A DNA stretch of 64,000 bases from Croceibacterium segetis (GTDB lineage: Bacteria > Pseudomonadota > Alphaproteobacteria > Sphingomonadales > Sphingomonadaceae): the NCBI RefSeq assembly GCF_011320115.1, contig NZ_JAANOZ010000010.1, positions 1 to 64,000 of the forward strand, read 5' to 3'. Numbering within the stretch: the first letter of the stretch is position 1; each line of letters opens with the position of its first letter. Under the pieces are notes generated by a model that saw only the letters and a program-made list of their open reading frames with translations, was not told where the DNA came from and ran no database searches. Both the position numbers and the translations under genes were made by a program. Positions 25,349 through 33,497 of the stretch are shown here, piece after piece.

Positions 25349-25673
25349 CCGCCGCTTTCGCTTCGGTCGCGGCAGGTTTCGGCGCGCAACCCTCGAGCAG
25401 CGTGCGCAATTGCTGGCCCCAGTCGCGCAAGGCCTTGGCGTTGGGGGCGAGGACCTGGAGGTCGTGCTTGGCGTCGCCGTTGAACCGCTGCCCGACCATC
25501 GGCGGCTCGGCCGGGATCTGCGCCGGATCGACGCAGGCGACCGGGTCCGGCGTCGGCAGGACAGCGGCGGGCGCCTGCTTCTGAAATGCCGCGCAGCCGC
25601 CGAGCAGCAGCGTGAGCACGAGCGCTCGCGCTACAGGCCTTCGGCGTTGCGAATAGACTTGGGGGTTACGCAA
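25338..25673 (-). CDS. Small proline-rich lipoprotein, Rz1-like (possible outer-membrane spanin)
   Basis: A 111-residue protein with a charged N terminus (SQRRRPVAR), a short hydrophobic stretch and a lipobox LLLGGC (Cys27), then a proline-rich segment (PAAVLPTPDPVACVDPAQIPAEPP). It starts at TTG (AGGGA before it) inside the 3' end of the gene at 25631 in another frame. A short lipoprotein encoded in an overlapping frame of a membrane-anchored coiled-coil gene is the arrangement of phage Rz/Rz1 spanins that fuse inner and outer membranes at lysis. At 111 residues it is longer than lambda Rz1. No other phage gene is near. It could instead be a host envelope protein. Confidence 0.5.
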   Translation of the reverse strand: MRNPQVYSQRRRPVARALVLTLLLGGCAAFQKQAPAAVLPTPDPVACVDPAQIPAEPPMVGQRFNGDAKHDLQVLAPNAKALRDWGQQLRTLLEGCAPKPAATEAKAAAKP

Positions 25674-25990
25674 TTGGCTTCCCTGACCTTTTCCTGCCGC
25701 AAGGTCTCGGCCTGATGCTCGAGCTCTTCGGCGCGCTTCTGGGCGTCGGCTATCTTGGTGTCGATGATATTTTCATGCACGTCGCTGTTCAACTGTCCGC
25801 TGGCGACCTGGTACTTGAGCGCGTTCAAAGACAGCTCGGTGGCGGCGCGCGCCTGGCGTTCGGCGATCGCCTGCCGGCCGAAGTCGTCGCGCTCCTTGGC
25901 GATTGCCTCGGTGCGCCAGGCGAGCACGCCGCAGGCGACGATCAGCGCGAGGATCATCGCCTCGCGGATGCCAAATTCGGGCCTAGCCAT
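25631..25990 (-). CDS. Membrane-anchored coiled-coil protein, Rz-like (possible inner-membrane spanin)
   Basis: A 119-residue protein: N-terminal membrane helix (AMILALIVACGVLAW, residues 11-25), then a long charged helix with heptad character (TKIADAQKRAEELEHQAETL) and a single Cys107 near the end (NCVTPKSIRNAEGL). This is the shape of phage i-spanins, whose C-terminal tail with a Cys and a short C..P..R pattern meets the lipoprotein partner. Start at 25990 follows GGAG; two more in-frame ATGs lie six and twelve bases upstream. The last 43 bases overlap the lipoprotein gene in another frame. Assignment rests on architecture, not on a recognised family match. Confidence 0.55.
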   Translation of the reverse strand: MARPEFGIREAMILALIVACGVLAWRTEAIAKERDDFGRQAIAERQARAATELSLNALKYQVASGQLNSDVHENIIDTKIADAQKRAEELEHQAETLRQEKVREANCVTPKSIRNAEGL

Positions 25991-26057
25991 CGCCATCTCC
26001 ATTTCCGGGTTTGGCCCGGTTTGGAGATGAACGGCGCGGAATTCAACCTGAACGGGC

Positions 26058-27461
26058 TCAGGCGGGCATCCAGCTCCCGTGGAACGCCATCGGCAGCGCG
26101 AAAGGCAGCTTGACGGTGGCGAGCGCCGGGCGGCTGACGTCGTTGCCGTCGAGCACCAGCAGGTCGGTGCGCTTTTCGGCGAAGCGGTCGACCGCGGTGA
26201 GGATGAAACCGTCGCCCTCGGGCGAATTCGCGCTGCGGGGCACGAACAGCGGTTCCTGCGCCGCGCCGCCATCGATGTCGTGGAACCGCATCTCGCGCGT
26301 GTCCCAGTCGATCTGCGCCACGCCCATGCGCGGGTAATCGCGGAAGGCGAGGTAGCCGACGCGGTACTTCTCCATCGCATAACGGTCGTCGATCTTGGGC
26401 ATGTCGCCGTAGGCGCCCTGGACCGGCTCCAACGTCACCGCTTCGGCGTCGGGCTTGGAGAGGTCGAAGGTGATCCGCGTCAGCTGGGTGATGGTTTCGG
26501 GCAGGCTCGGCAGGTTGCCGTGCTTGTCCTTGAAGAAGCAGAAGCAGTTGCCGGGGCTCACCGGCGTGTCGACGATGACCTTCGAGCCCTCGGTGTAGGC
26601 GTTCATCACGTGGCCCATCACGATGCCCGGGATCTTGAACCAGCGCATCTCCGCGACGCTGCCATTGCGCGGCATCACGCCCCACATGCTCGGCAGGTCG
26701 GGGTCGTACTGGTAGTACTGGCCGCCCGCGCGCAGCCGCTTGTCGTCGGCCGTCAGCGGCATGATCGGGAACACCAGGTGCTCGCGGGTCACGCCCCAGT
26801 CGTGGCTCACGCCGGGGTAGGGGGTGTAGAACCACTCCTCGCGGATCAGCGCGCCCGACTTGTCGAACACGTGGAGCGAAGCGTCGGTGGTCGGCTCGCC
26901 CTTGGCGAACACGCCGTAGCTCCACCATTCGCCGGTTTTCGGGTCGATCTTCGGGTGCGCCGTCAGCGCGGTCGAGCCGAGGTTGCCGAACCGCGCGACC
27001 TCGATCGTGTCGAGCGTCTCGGGATCGACCGAGTAGGGGTGCGAATCCTCGCGCAGCATGAACAGCCGCCCGTGGTGGTTGAAGGCGTTGGTGTTGCCGG
27101 TGTTGTCGCGCTCGGGGAGGTTATCGACGCTCGGGTCGTCGGTGTACTTGTTGCGGTAGTGGCCATAGAGCCGCCGCCGCGCCTCGCGCTCGCGCTTCAG
27201 CCGCTCCGTCTGGACGTAGCGGCTGCGGAAGCTGACATGGCCGCCCTCGAAGCGGAACATCGATACCAGGCCGTCGCCGTTGAGGATGATGTCGTTCTCG
27301 AGGCTCGGATACTGCCGGTCGCCGCCGGTGCGGAAATAGGCCCCTTCGAGCTCCGCCGGGATCTCGCCCTCGACCTCGCATTCGTAGACATCGGCCTCGA
27401 AGCGCATCGTCTGCCGCTTCTGCAGGCCGAAGCTGTCGTAAGGGAGAAAAATCTCGGGCAT
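26058..27461 (-). CDS. Carotenoid-cleavage-oxygenase family protein (2)
   Basis: A 467-residue CCO-family iron oxygenase with His169 (TAHPKID), His220 (VSHDWG), His284 (GHVMNAY) and His461 (FHGSW). Tyr102 matches the phenol-binding Tyr of lignostilbene dioxygenases, but the equivalent of Lys134 is Arg137 (FMLREDS), unlike copies 1 and 3, so it likely takes a different substrate. An additional insert of charged residues (LPERDNTGNTNA) lies before this region. GGAGGCGAGG precedes the ATG at 27461. Divergent from a SnoaL gene. Upstream on its strand TTGACCATAACAAAC resembles the palindrome half-sites at the MarR operators. Confidence 0.87.
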   Translation of the reverse strand: MPEIFLPYDSFGLQKRQTMRFEADVYECEVEGEIPAELEGAYFRTGGDRQYPSLENDIILNGDGLVSMFRFEGGHVSFRSRYVQTERLKREREARRRLYGHYRNKYTDDPSVDNLPERDNTGNTNAFNHHGRLFMLREDSHPYSVDPETLDTIEVARFGNLGSTALTAHPKIDPKTGEWWSYGVFAKGEPTTDASLHVFDKSGALIREEWFYTPYPGVSHDWGVTREHLVFPIMPLTADDKRLRAGGQYYQYDPDLPSMWGVMPRNGSVAEMRWFKIPGIVMGHVMNAYTEGSKVIVDTPVSPGNCFCFFKDKHGNLPSLPETITQLTRITFDLSKPDAEAVTLEPVQGAYGDMPKIDDRYAMEKYRVGYLAFRDYPRMGVAQIDWDTREMRFHDIDGGAAQEPLFVPRSANSPEGDGFILTAVDRFAEKRTDLLVLDGNDVSRPALATVKLPFALPMAFHGSWMPA

Positions 27462-27472
27462 CCTCGCCTCCG

Positions 27473-27515
27473 TTTGTTATGGTCAAAATAGAACCGCGAT
27501 ACGGCGGCTTGGCAA
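27473..27515 (-). promoter_or_regulatory. Putative promoter of cleavage oxygenase 2 with operator-like half-site
   Basis: Reading on the minus strand, TTGCCA, 17 bases, then TCTATT could be the -35 and -10; directly after comes TTTGACCATAACAAAC. TTCTATT-TGAC-ATAACRAAC also occurs at the left edge promoter (reading 121 to 102). Half of an RTAAC-type operator is present, the opposite half is not. Confidence 0.3.
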
Positions 27516-27538
27516 GAGCGCATTGAGGGAGAGCAAGA

Positions 27539-28093
27539 ATGTCCGACAATCCGTGGCCCGATGGCGTGCCGGAGATCATGCCGGCGCAGGACCGCGCCGA
27601 GATCGAGGAGCTCTATGCGCGCTATTGCTGGGGCATCGACCTCGCCGACGAGGAGCTGGCGGTGAACACGTTCGCCGAGGACGGCGAGTTCGACCACCTG
27701 TGGCAGGGCAAGGTCAAGGGCCACGCCGCGATCCGCGAGAACCTGCGCAAGCTGTGGTACGACAGACAACACTGGTGGTACGGACGCCAGCACCTGATGA
27801 ACCACTTCATCATGGACCCGCGCCCCGAAGGCGCCCGCGTGCGCTGCTTCTTCCAGATCCTGCAGTGGAACGCCGACTACCAGACCAACTTCGTTTTCGG
27901 CATCGGCACGCGGGACGACCGGCTGGTGAAGCGGGGCGGGCGGTGGAGGTTCCTGCGGCTGGTGGTCAACGCCTGGACCGCGGTCGACCAGGTGCCGTGG
28001 AAGGGCGAACGGACGCTGCCGATGAGACCGCCGTACAAGAGCCCGCCGGCGGACACGCGCCCGTTCGACGAGGCGACGGCAGATGAGTGGTAG
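27539..28093 (+). CDS. SnoaL-like protein
   Basis: A 184-residue cytoplasmic SnoaL-type protein: RAEIEELYARYCWGIDLADEELAVNTFAEDGEFD at the N terminus, then YGRQHLMNHFIMDPRPEGARV, a motif placing a His in the cavity. Unusually rich in Trp in the middle (DRQHWWYGRQ). GAGGGAGAG precedes the ATG. Divergent from cleavage oxygenase 2, the same pairing as SnoaL and family-X proteins with oxygenases 1 and 3. Possible partner or next enzyme. Confidence 0.82.
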   Translation: MSDNPWPDGVPEIMPAQDRAEIEELYARYCWGIDLADEELAVNTFAEDGEFDHLWQGKVKGHAAIRENLRKLWYDRQHWWYGRQHLMNHFIMDPRPEGARVRCFFQILQWNADYQTNFVFGIGTRDDRLVKRGGRWRFLRLVVNAWTAVDQVPWKGERTLPMRPPYKSPPADTRPFDEATADEW

Positions 28094-28188
28094 GGAGCGT
28101 GACGGCGATTAGTCTTGTGTCCCAAGAGCTATATATTTCGATTGGACATGGATTAGAACACGTTTCGACATTCTGTCGGGGAAAAACT

Positions 28189-28374
28189 ATGTGGTACGTT
28201 AGAATGGTCATATTCCTTGTTCTGAGTATGTTAAACTTCTTCAGTCGGGAAATTCTCAACCTCATCGGAGTGGAACGAGGTTATGTAAGCGGCGGATTAT
28301 TTATTTTTATTACTAGCGCCATGGCCGTCTTTGCAATTAACTTTACTCGCGATGTCGAGGCTAAAGGTAAGTAG
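28189..28374 (+). CDS. Small two-helix membrane protein in AT-rich DNA
   Basis: A 61-residue protein with two predicted membrane helices (MVIFLVLSMLNFF and GGLFIFITSAMAVFAI) joined by a short loop, ending in a charged tail (RDVEAKGK). GGGGAAAA lies before the ATG at 28189; a longer version from 28087 would overlap the previous gene and lacks a ribosome site. Base composition (about 28,100-28,370) is much richer in A and T than all neighbours, and codons such as ATT, TTT and TTA are frequent, which points to recent acquisition. No family recognised. Confidence 0.55.
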   Translation: MWYVRMVIFLVLSMLNFFSREILNLIGVERGYVSGGLFIFITSAMAVFAINFTRDVEAKGK

Positions 28375-28441
28375 ACATGGCCCTGTCCTCTTGCGGGAGG
28401 GGCCGGGGGTGGGCTCGTCCCGCAATCGAAGGCAGCCACTC

Positions 28442-28834
28442 GTGACCCAAAACACTGCCAGTTGCCTATGCGGCGAGGTTCGGTTGATGGCGACGGGCGA
28501 GCCTTATCGTGTCGGCCTTTGCCATTGCCTCGATTGCCGCAAGAACAGCGGCTCGCTGTTCCAGGCGCTGGCGATGTTCCCGCAGGACGCGGTGACGGTC
28601 GTGGGCGAGACGCGCGAGTTCGCCGGGCGGCATTTCTGCCCGCGCTGCGGCTCGACGGTGTTCGGGCGCAGCGGCGACGAGATCGAGGTCGCCCTCGGCG
28701 CCTTCGACGCGCCCGACCGGTTCACCCCGACTTATGAGCTATGGACCGTGCGCCGCGAAGCCTGGCTGCCGCCGTTCCCGCTCGCGCACCATTACGCGCA
28801 CAACCGGGAAAGCGAGGGGCGGTTCGAGGACTAG
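28442..28834 (+). CDS. GFA-family (CENP-V/GFA) zinc-binding protein
   Basis: A 130-residue GFA-domain protein with the zinc cysteines in order: CLCGEV, CHCLDCRKNSGS and CPRCGS. The fold is that of glutathione-dependent formaldehyde-activating enzyme, although most members do not have proven activity. GTG start at 28442; ribosome site weak (AAGG nine bases before). Stands alone between the AT-rich patch and a hairpin terminator. Confidence 0.88.
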   Translation: MTQNTASCLCGEVRLMATGEPYRVGLCHCLDCRKNSGSLFQALAMFPQDAVTVVGETREFAGRHFCPRCGSTVFGRSGDEIEVALGAFDAPDRFTPTYELWTVRREAWLPPFPLAHHYAHNRESEGRFED

Positions 28835-28838
28835 CTGC

Positions 28839-28875
28839 GGAAAAGCCGCGTCTCGGACTGCGCAGACGGCTTTCC
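28839..28875. terminator. Hairpin terminator after the GFA gene
   Basis: GGAAAAGCCG (28839-28848) pairs with CGGCTTTCC (28867-28875); inner bases add CGTCT with AGACG, with a small bulge. It lies five bases after the stop codon. Confidence 0.6.
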
Positions 28876-28928
28876 CGTTCGCATCGATTGCGGTTATTCA
28901 AAGCCGAAAGGTAGTCGACGGGGGCAAG

Positions 28929-29342
28929 ATGCAGTTTCAAAGATGCTTGGTCGTGCCGATGGCGGCGGTCGCTTGCGCGTCCGCGCCGATCTCGCAAGGG
29001 TTCGCCGAAGAGCCGCCGCAGGCGCGCACACCGCAAGCGTGGGTTCGCTGCGGATCGGCTGCCGAGGCGATGCTGCAATCGCGGCAGAAGACGCGCGACA
29101 GCCTCGCCAACGATGCCCAGGCTGCCAGAACGGTGACCGCGCTCGACGCGGACATGGATCGGTTGCGCTCACTCGAGAATCGCTTCTTCGGGTTCGTGCT
29201 CGAGGCAAAGGTGAGCGATGCCCAACTCAAGAAGATGCAGGCAAAGTCCGACGCCGAGTTCGCCACGCCGGAGGGCGCCCAAACCGCGCGCCTGGTGATG
29301 AAGGACTGCGTCGCGGAGTTGCGGAGCATCGACGCCGGCTGA
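28929..29342 (+). CDS. Exported protein of unknown function
   Basis: A 137-residue protein with a signal peptide (MQFQRCLVVPMAAVACASAPISQGFA, cleavage before EEPP). The mature part is mainly helical and charged, with two cysteines (WVRCGS and MKDCVAEL) that could form a disulfide. No family recognised. ATG at 28929 has GGGGCAAG before it, weak. A hairpin (GCCGCCGGC with GCCGGCGGC, 29372-29395) 30 bases after the stop may terminate it. Confidence 0.6.
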   Translation: MQFQRCLVVPMAAVACASAPISQGFAEEPPQARTPQAWVRCGSAAEAMLQSRQKTRDSLANDAQAARTVTALDADMDRLRSLENRFFGFVLEAKVSDAQLKKMQAKSDAEFATPEGAQTARLVMKDCVAELRSIDAG

Positions 29343-29371
29343 GCGTCGCGGGTTCGCGGCGAAACCAGGGT

Positions 29372-29395
29372 GCCGCCGGCAACCGCGCCGGCGGC
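29372..29395. terminator. GC hairpin downstream of the exported protein
   Basis: Perfect 9-bp stem GCCGCCGGC / GCCGGCGGC with a 6-base loop. There is no T-run, so termination is uncertain. Confidence 0.4.
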
Positions 29396-29454
29396 CGATG
29401 GATGAGGCGGACCGAATCCATCAAAGCTTTGGCGCGCGAAGAAAGCGCTGTCCT

Positions 29455-29643
29455 ACAAACCCCGGTTTGTGGCTTATGCTGGGGATGGGCGAATCCACCA
29501 TCCAGCGAAAAGACGTCGCGTGCTCGCAGGTGAATCGGGCGAATCGTATTGGAGAAGTGTCACCCTGTCGCCTGACCAAAAAGCGCGGATTTCCGCGGCT
29601 TCGCGGGCGACGCCAGGGTGACAGGGTCCGTAAAGTGTCACCC
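29455..29643. repeat. Cluster of inverted and direct repeats in a gene-free stretch
   Basis: This is the only stretch over 300 bases without a gene (29343-29688). It holds ACAAACC-CC-GGTTTGT (29455-29470), a CTGGGGATGG/CCATCCAG hairpin (29479-29505), AAGTGTCACCCTGTCGCC (29555-29572) facing an imperfect inverted copy GGCGACGCCAGGGTGACA (29606-29623), a GCGGATTTCCGC hairpin between them, and a third AAAGTGTCACCC (29632-29643). The GTGTCACCC elements look like a dispersed sphingomonad repeat or MITE remnant. No open frame with a ribosome site was seen. Confidence 0.5.
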
Positions 29644-29688
29644 GGAAAACCCCATCCCCGAGGGGGAGGGGTTCGCTGGGCGTGCGCG

Positions 29689-31035
29689 TCAGGCCGCCCG
29701 CACGTGCTGGAGGAAGTCGTCGGCCTGGGTCTTGAGGGCCGCGGCCTGGCGTTCGAGCTCGGTCGAGCTGGTCAGCACCTGGGTTGCCGCGCTGCCGGTG
29801 GCGAGCGAGGTGTCGCGGACCTGGTCGAGGTTGCTGGTCACTTCCTCGGCGCTGCGCGCGGCGAGGTCGATCGAGCGGGCGAGATCCTGGCCGGCGACCG
29901 ATTGCTGGTCGACCGCCGCGGCGATCGACACCGCGGTCGTTTCGAGCTGCTTGATCTGCTCGGCGATCTTGCGCAGCGCGTCCACGCTGGCGCCGGTGGT
30001 TTCCTGCATCGCGCGGATCTGCCCGGCGACTTGCTCGGTCGCCTTGCCGGTCTGCGTCGCCAGTTCCTTGACCTCGGTGGCGACGACCGCGAAGCCGCGG
30101 CCGGCTTCGCCGCCGCGCGCCGCCTCGATCGAGGCATTGAGAGCGAGCAGGTTGGTGCGCTGGGCGATGGTCGAGATCATCTCGACGATGTCGCCGACCT
30201 GGCTGGCCGAATCCGCCAGCTCGGAAATCGTCGAATCCGCGGCGACCGCGGCGTTGCTCGCCTTGCGGGCGAGCTCGGCGCTGGTCGAGGCCTGGCGGCT
30301 GATCTCGCCGATCGACATCGCGAACTCGTCGCTCGCGGCGGCCGCGGCGGTGACGCCGGCGGTTGCCTCGGAGAGCGACATCGAGACGCGCGAGGACTGG
30401 TTGGCCGATTGCTCGGCGCAGGCGGCCATCGCGGTGGCGGTGGCCTGCAGCTCGCTCGACGCGCTGGCGACGCTGCCGACGATCTCGCTGACGTTCTTCT
30501 CGAAGCCTTCGGTCAGCTTGCGCAAAGTATCGAAGTGGCCCTGGCGGTCGGTTTCGGTCTGCGCCTGCAGCTTCTGGAACTTGAAGGCCGCCTTCTTGAT
30601 CGTCAGCAGGGCGCGGGCGATGTCGCCGATTTCGTCCTGGCGCTCGGCGTTTTCGACGTCGACGTCGTGGTGGCCGTCGGCCAGTTCGACCGCGCTCGCC
30701 GCCGCGCTTTGCAGCGGGCGGACGATGTCCTGCTGGATGAACTGCCGCGCGAACCACACGAGACCGGCGGCGCCGAGCGTCAGCACGGCCAGCACGCCGA
30801 AGACCCAGCGGGGCGCCGCCCCCATGCTGGTCAGCGCGGCAGCGGCGAGAAGGCCGTTGCCGGCGGCGAGGAAGGCCTGTGCGGCCACCACCGTGCGCAT
30901 GCGCTGGGCGATCGAACCGATGCCGAAATAGCCGATGTCGCGCCTTGTCGGCGCGCGGCGTTCAACCCGGCGTTCGGCGCGCTCGCGCTCGAGTTCGTCG
31001 GCTTCGGGCACCTCAGGCGTGTGCGACATGTCCAT
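29689..31035 (-). CDS. Methyl-accepting chemotaxis protein without periplasmic domain
   Basis: A 448-residue transducer. Residues 45-100 hold two close membrane helices ([20 protein letters not shown] and [19 protein letters not shown]) with only a few residues between them, so there is no periplasmic sensor domain. A HAMP-like segment follows ([23 protein letters not shown]), then the signalling hairpin with the strongly conserved tip [37 protein letters not shown] (given in parts: [17 protein letters not shown], then [14 protein letters not shown]). It probably senses membrane or cytoplasmic state. Last gene of the chemosensory operon, overlapping the GGDEF-EAL gene by 23 bases. Confidence 0.92.
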   Translation of the reverse strand: MDMSHTPEVPEADELERERAERRVERRAPTRRDIGYFGIGSIAQRMRTVVAAQAFLAAGNGLLAAAALTSMGAAPRWVFGVLAVLTLGAAGLVWFARQFIQQDIVRPLQSAAASAVELADGHHDVDVENAERQDEIGDIARALLTIKKAAFKFQKLQAQTETDRQGHFDTLRKLTEGFEKNVSEIVGSVASASSELQATATAMAACAEQSANQSSRVSMSLSEATAGVTAAAAASDEFAMSIGEISRQASTSAELARKASNAAVAADSTISELADSASQVGDIVEMISTIAQRTNLLALNASIEAARGGEAGRGFAVVATEVKELATQTGKATEQVAGQIRAMQETTGASVDALRKIAEQIKQLETTAVSIAAAVDQQSVAGQDLARSIDLAARSAEEVTSNLDQVRDTSLATGSAATQVLTSSTELERQAAALKTQADDFLQHVRAA

Positions 31036-32536
31036 GGTAATCGTCTCCGGAATCGGTCGTCTTGTTAGCGTTGGAATGGTTCATATTCAGTTGACGCGTG
31101 ATCTCGGCGGCAGGGATGGCCTTGTAATAAAGCCAGCCCTGCATGGTGTCGCAGCCCGCGGTGCGGGCGAGCGTCGCCTGCGCTTGCGTCTCGACGCCCT
31201 CGGCGGTCACGAACATGTTCATGGCGCGGGCGACGGCGATGGAAGACACCATCATCGCCCGGCTGCCGGCGTCGTCCGCCGCTTCGACGATCAGCGAACG
31301 GTCGAGCTTGAGCTTCTCGAAGCGGAACTTCCTGAGGAAGCCGATCGAGGCATAGCCGGTGCCGAAATCGTCGAGCGAGATGCCGACGCCGAAGCCGCGG
31401 ATCACGTCGAGCGCGCGGCCGGCAATGACCGGGTCGCCGACGAGGTAGGTTTCGGTGATCTCGAGTTCGAGCCGCTCGGGCGGGAAGCCGGTTTCCTCGA
31501 GGATATGGCCGAGCTGGACCGGAAAGTCGGGGTTGCGCAACTGGGCGGGAGACACGTTGACCGAAAGCTTGATCACGTCCCACTCGAGCGCATCGGTGCA
31601 CGCCTGGCGCAGCGCCCAGCGGCCGATCGGATTGATCAGGCCGGTCTCCTCGGCGATCGGGATGAACACCGCCGGGCTGATGAAGCTGCCGTCGGGCTGT
31701 TCCCAGCGCATAAGCGCCTCGACCGCGACGATCTCGCCGCTCGTGGCGTCGACCAGCGGCTGGTAGTTGAGGGTGAACTCGTTGTTGAGAATCGCGTTGC
31801 GCAGGTCGGCCTCGACTTGCTGCGAGAGTTCGCGCTTGCGGTCGAAATCGGGATTGAACCAGGTGCAGCGCATCTTGCCGCCGGTCTTCGAGGCGTACAT
31901 CGCCACGTCGGACTGGCGCAGCAGGTCGGACGAGCTGGCGCGGTTGCCGCGCGTGCCTCGCGACAGGCCGATGCTGGCGCCGATGCTGATCTGCCGGTCC
32001 TCGATGCCGATCGGCTTGGCCAGGCGCTCGAGCAGGCGGCGGCACAGGCCTTCGAGGATGTTGCCGGCGATCGGGCCGATCACCACCAGCGCGAACTCGT
32101 CGCCGCCGAGGCGATAGGCCCGCGCTTCCTGGCCGCACAAGTCGAGCAGCAGAGCGGCGCATTCCTTGATCAGCTTGTCGCCGACGAAGTGGCCGTAGTG
32201 GTCGTTGACCGACTTGAACCCGTCGAGGTCAACCAACGCCAGCGCGACCTCGTCGTCGGCATCGGCGAGATTGACGATGTCGAGATGCAGCGCGCGGCGG
32301 TTGGGCAGGCCGCTGAGGCTGTCGGTGAGGCCGAGCAACTCGAGGTGTCCGATGCTCGAAAGACCGATGCGGGCGAAGAGCAGCGCGGCCGCGCAGTACA
32401 GCGCCAGGCCGATGCCGAGCGCGCGATAGCTGGCGGGAGTGGTGAGCAGACCGCGGCTGGAAAGGTACAGCACGGCCGCGGCGACGATCGCGGTCACGAC
32501 CACGATCGGCGCGAATACCAGCACCCTGGCAGACAT
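31013..32536 (-). CDS. Membrane GGDEF-EAL protein (cyclic-di-GMP enzyme)
   Basis: A 507-residue protein with two N-terminal membrane helices ([21 protein letters not shown] and a second ending in LLFA), a GGDEF domain with intact [10 protein letters not shown], and an EAL domain with [25 protein letters not shown] and KLKLDRSLI. Catalytic residues for both synthesis and breakdown of cyclic-di-GMP appear present; which prevails is not decidable here. ATG at 32536 is chosen because AGGGACC precedes it; an ATG at 32584 lacks a ribosome site. Being inside the che operon, it may set motility or attachment in response to the chemosensory array. Confidence 0.88.
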   Translation of the reverse strand: MSARVLVFAPIVVVTAIVAAAVLYLSSRGLLTTPASYRALGIGLALYCAAALLFARIGLSSIGHLELLGLTDSLSGLPNRRALHLDIVNLADADDEVALALVDLDGFKSVNDHYGHFVGDKLIKECAALLLDLCGQEARAYRLGGDEFALVVIGPIAGNILEGLCRRLLERLAKPIGIEDRQISIGASIGLSRGTRGNRASSSDLLRQSDVAMYASKTGGKMRCTWFNPDFDRKRELSQQVEADLRNAILNNEFTLNYQPLVDATSGEIVAVEALMRWEQPDGSFISPAVFIPIAEETGLINPIGRWALRQACTDALEWDVIKLSVNVSPAQLRNPDFPVQLGHILEETGFPPERLELEITETYLVGDPVIAGRALDVIRGFGVGISLDDFGTGYASIGFLRKFRFEKLKLDRSLIVEAADDAGSRAMMVSSIAVARAMNMFVTAEGVETQAQATLARTAGCDTMQGWLYYKAIPAAEITRQLNMNHSNANKTTDSGDDYHGHVAHA

Positions 32537-32645
32537 TTGGTCCCTGCGGAGCGTGCTTGCCACTCTCTCCCCCTTTGGCGTCATCAATACGGGGGGAGGA
32601 CTTAAGGAAGGTTTAAGTCGGCGTTTACCGTCTTGGGTGCCGGTT

Positions 32646-33497
32646 TCAGGCGGCGTGCGCGCGGATCGGGCGGTCGCCCGCCGGCAGCGGTTCGTAAAGT
32701 GCGAAGCGCTCCTCCGAGGGGCGGAAATAGGCGCCCTTCTCGAGCACCGTCTCGCCGCCGCCGAGCAGCAGCTTGCCGTCCGGCGCGAGCGCCTCGGCGA
32801 GGCGGGCAAAGGCTCGCGCCCGTACCGGGCCATCGAAGTAGAGGAGCACGTTGCGGCACAGGATCAGGTCGAACTGCCCGGGGTAGGGCGCCGGGTGCAG
32901 AACGTTGTGCACCTCGTAGCGGACCATCTGCCGCAAGTTGTCGCGCGCCCGCCATCCTTCGGGCGTCTCGGTGAAGAAGCCGAGCATCTGGCCGACGCCG
33001 AGCCCGCGCTGGATCTGGAAGTTGGAGTAGGTCGCCGTGCGGGCGAAATCGACCGCCGAGGCCGACACGTCGGTGCCGAGGATCTCGATCGACCAGCCGT
33101 CCCAGCGGGCCTGCTGCTCGAGGAAGGTCATCGCCACCGACAACGTCTCCTGCCCGGTCGAGCAGCCGACGCACCAGATCGCCAGCTTGCGCTCGGCGGC
33201 ACGCTTGGCGCTGAGATCGGCAAGCACGCCGCTGGCCAGGTAATCGAAGATCTGCCGGTCGCGGAAGAAGTAGGTCTCGTTGTTGAGCAGCGCTTCGACG
33301 ACGTCCTGCGCGAGCGAGGATTCGTCGGGCTGGGTGAGCAGCACGACGAGGTCCTGGTTGCTCGAGATGCCGCGGTCGCGGAACAGCCCGGCCAGCGCCG
33401 GGGCGATGCGCCAGCGGCGATCCTCGGTCAGCTTCTGGCCGGTGCGCGCTTCGAGCAGTCCCGCGATGATGCCGATCGCGATGTCATCAGGGTCCAT
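32646..33497 (-). CDS. cheR: CheR protein-glutamate methyltransferase
   Basis: A 283-residue CheR. N-terminal helical domain (ITEDRRWRIAPAL-like region, then NNETYFFRD, typical of CheR), SAM-binding motif IWCVGCSTGQETLSVAM and ILGTDVSASAVDFAR, then DLILCRNVLLYFD. It methylates receptor glutamates using S-adenosylmethionine. Its ATG overlaps the cheB stop (TGATG). Downstream is a 109-base gap before the GGDEF-EAL gene. Confidence 0.95.
   Translation of the reverse strand: MDPDDIAIGIIAGLLEARTGQKLTEDRRWRIAPALAGLFRDRGISSNQDLVVLLTQPDESSLAQDVVEALLNNETYFFRDRQIFDYLASGVLADLSAKRAAERKLAIWCVGCSTGQETLSVAMTFLEQQARWDGWSIEILGTDVSASAVDFARTATYSNFQIQRGLGVGQMLGFFTETPEGWRARDNLRQMVRYEVHNVLHPAPYPGQFDLILCRNVLLYFDGPVRARAFARLAEALAPDGKLLLGGGETVLEKGAYFRPSEERFALYEPLPAGDRPIRAHAA

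Noticed and set aside
28087-28188. N-terminal extension of the small membrane protein to 95 residues
   Set aside because: It would overlap the SnoaL gene end and has no ribosome site, while the ATG at 28189 has GGGGAAAA before it.
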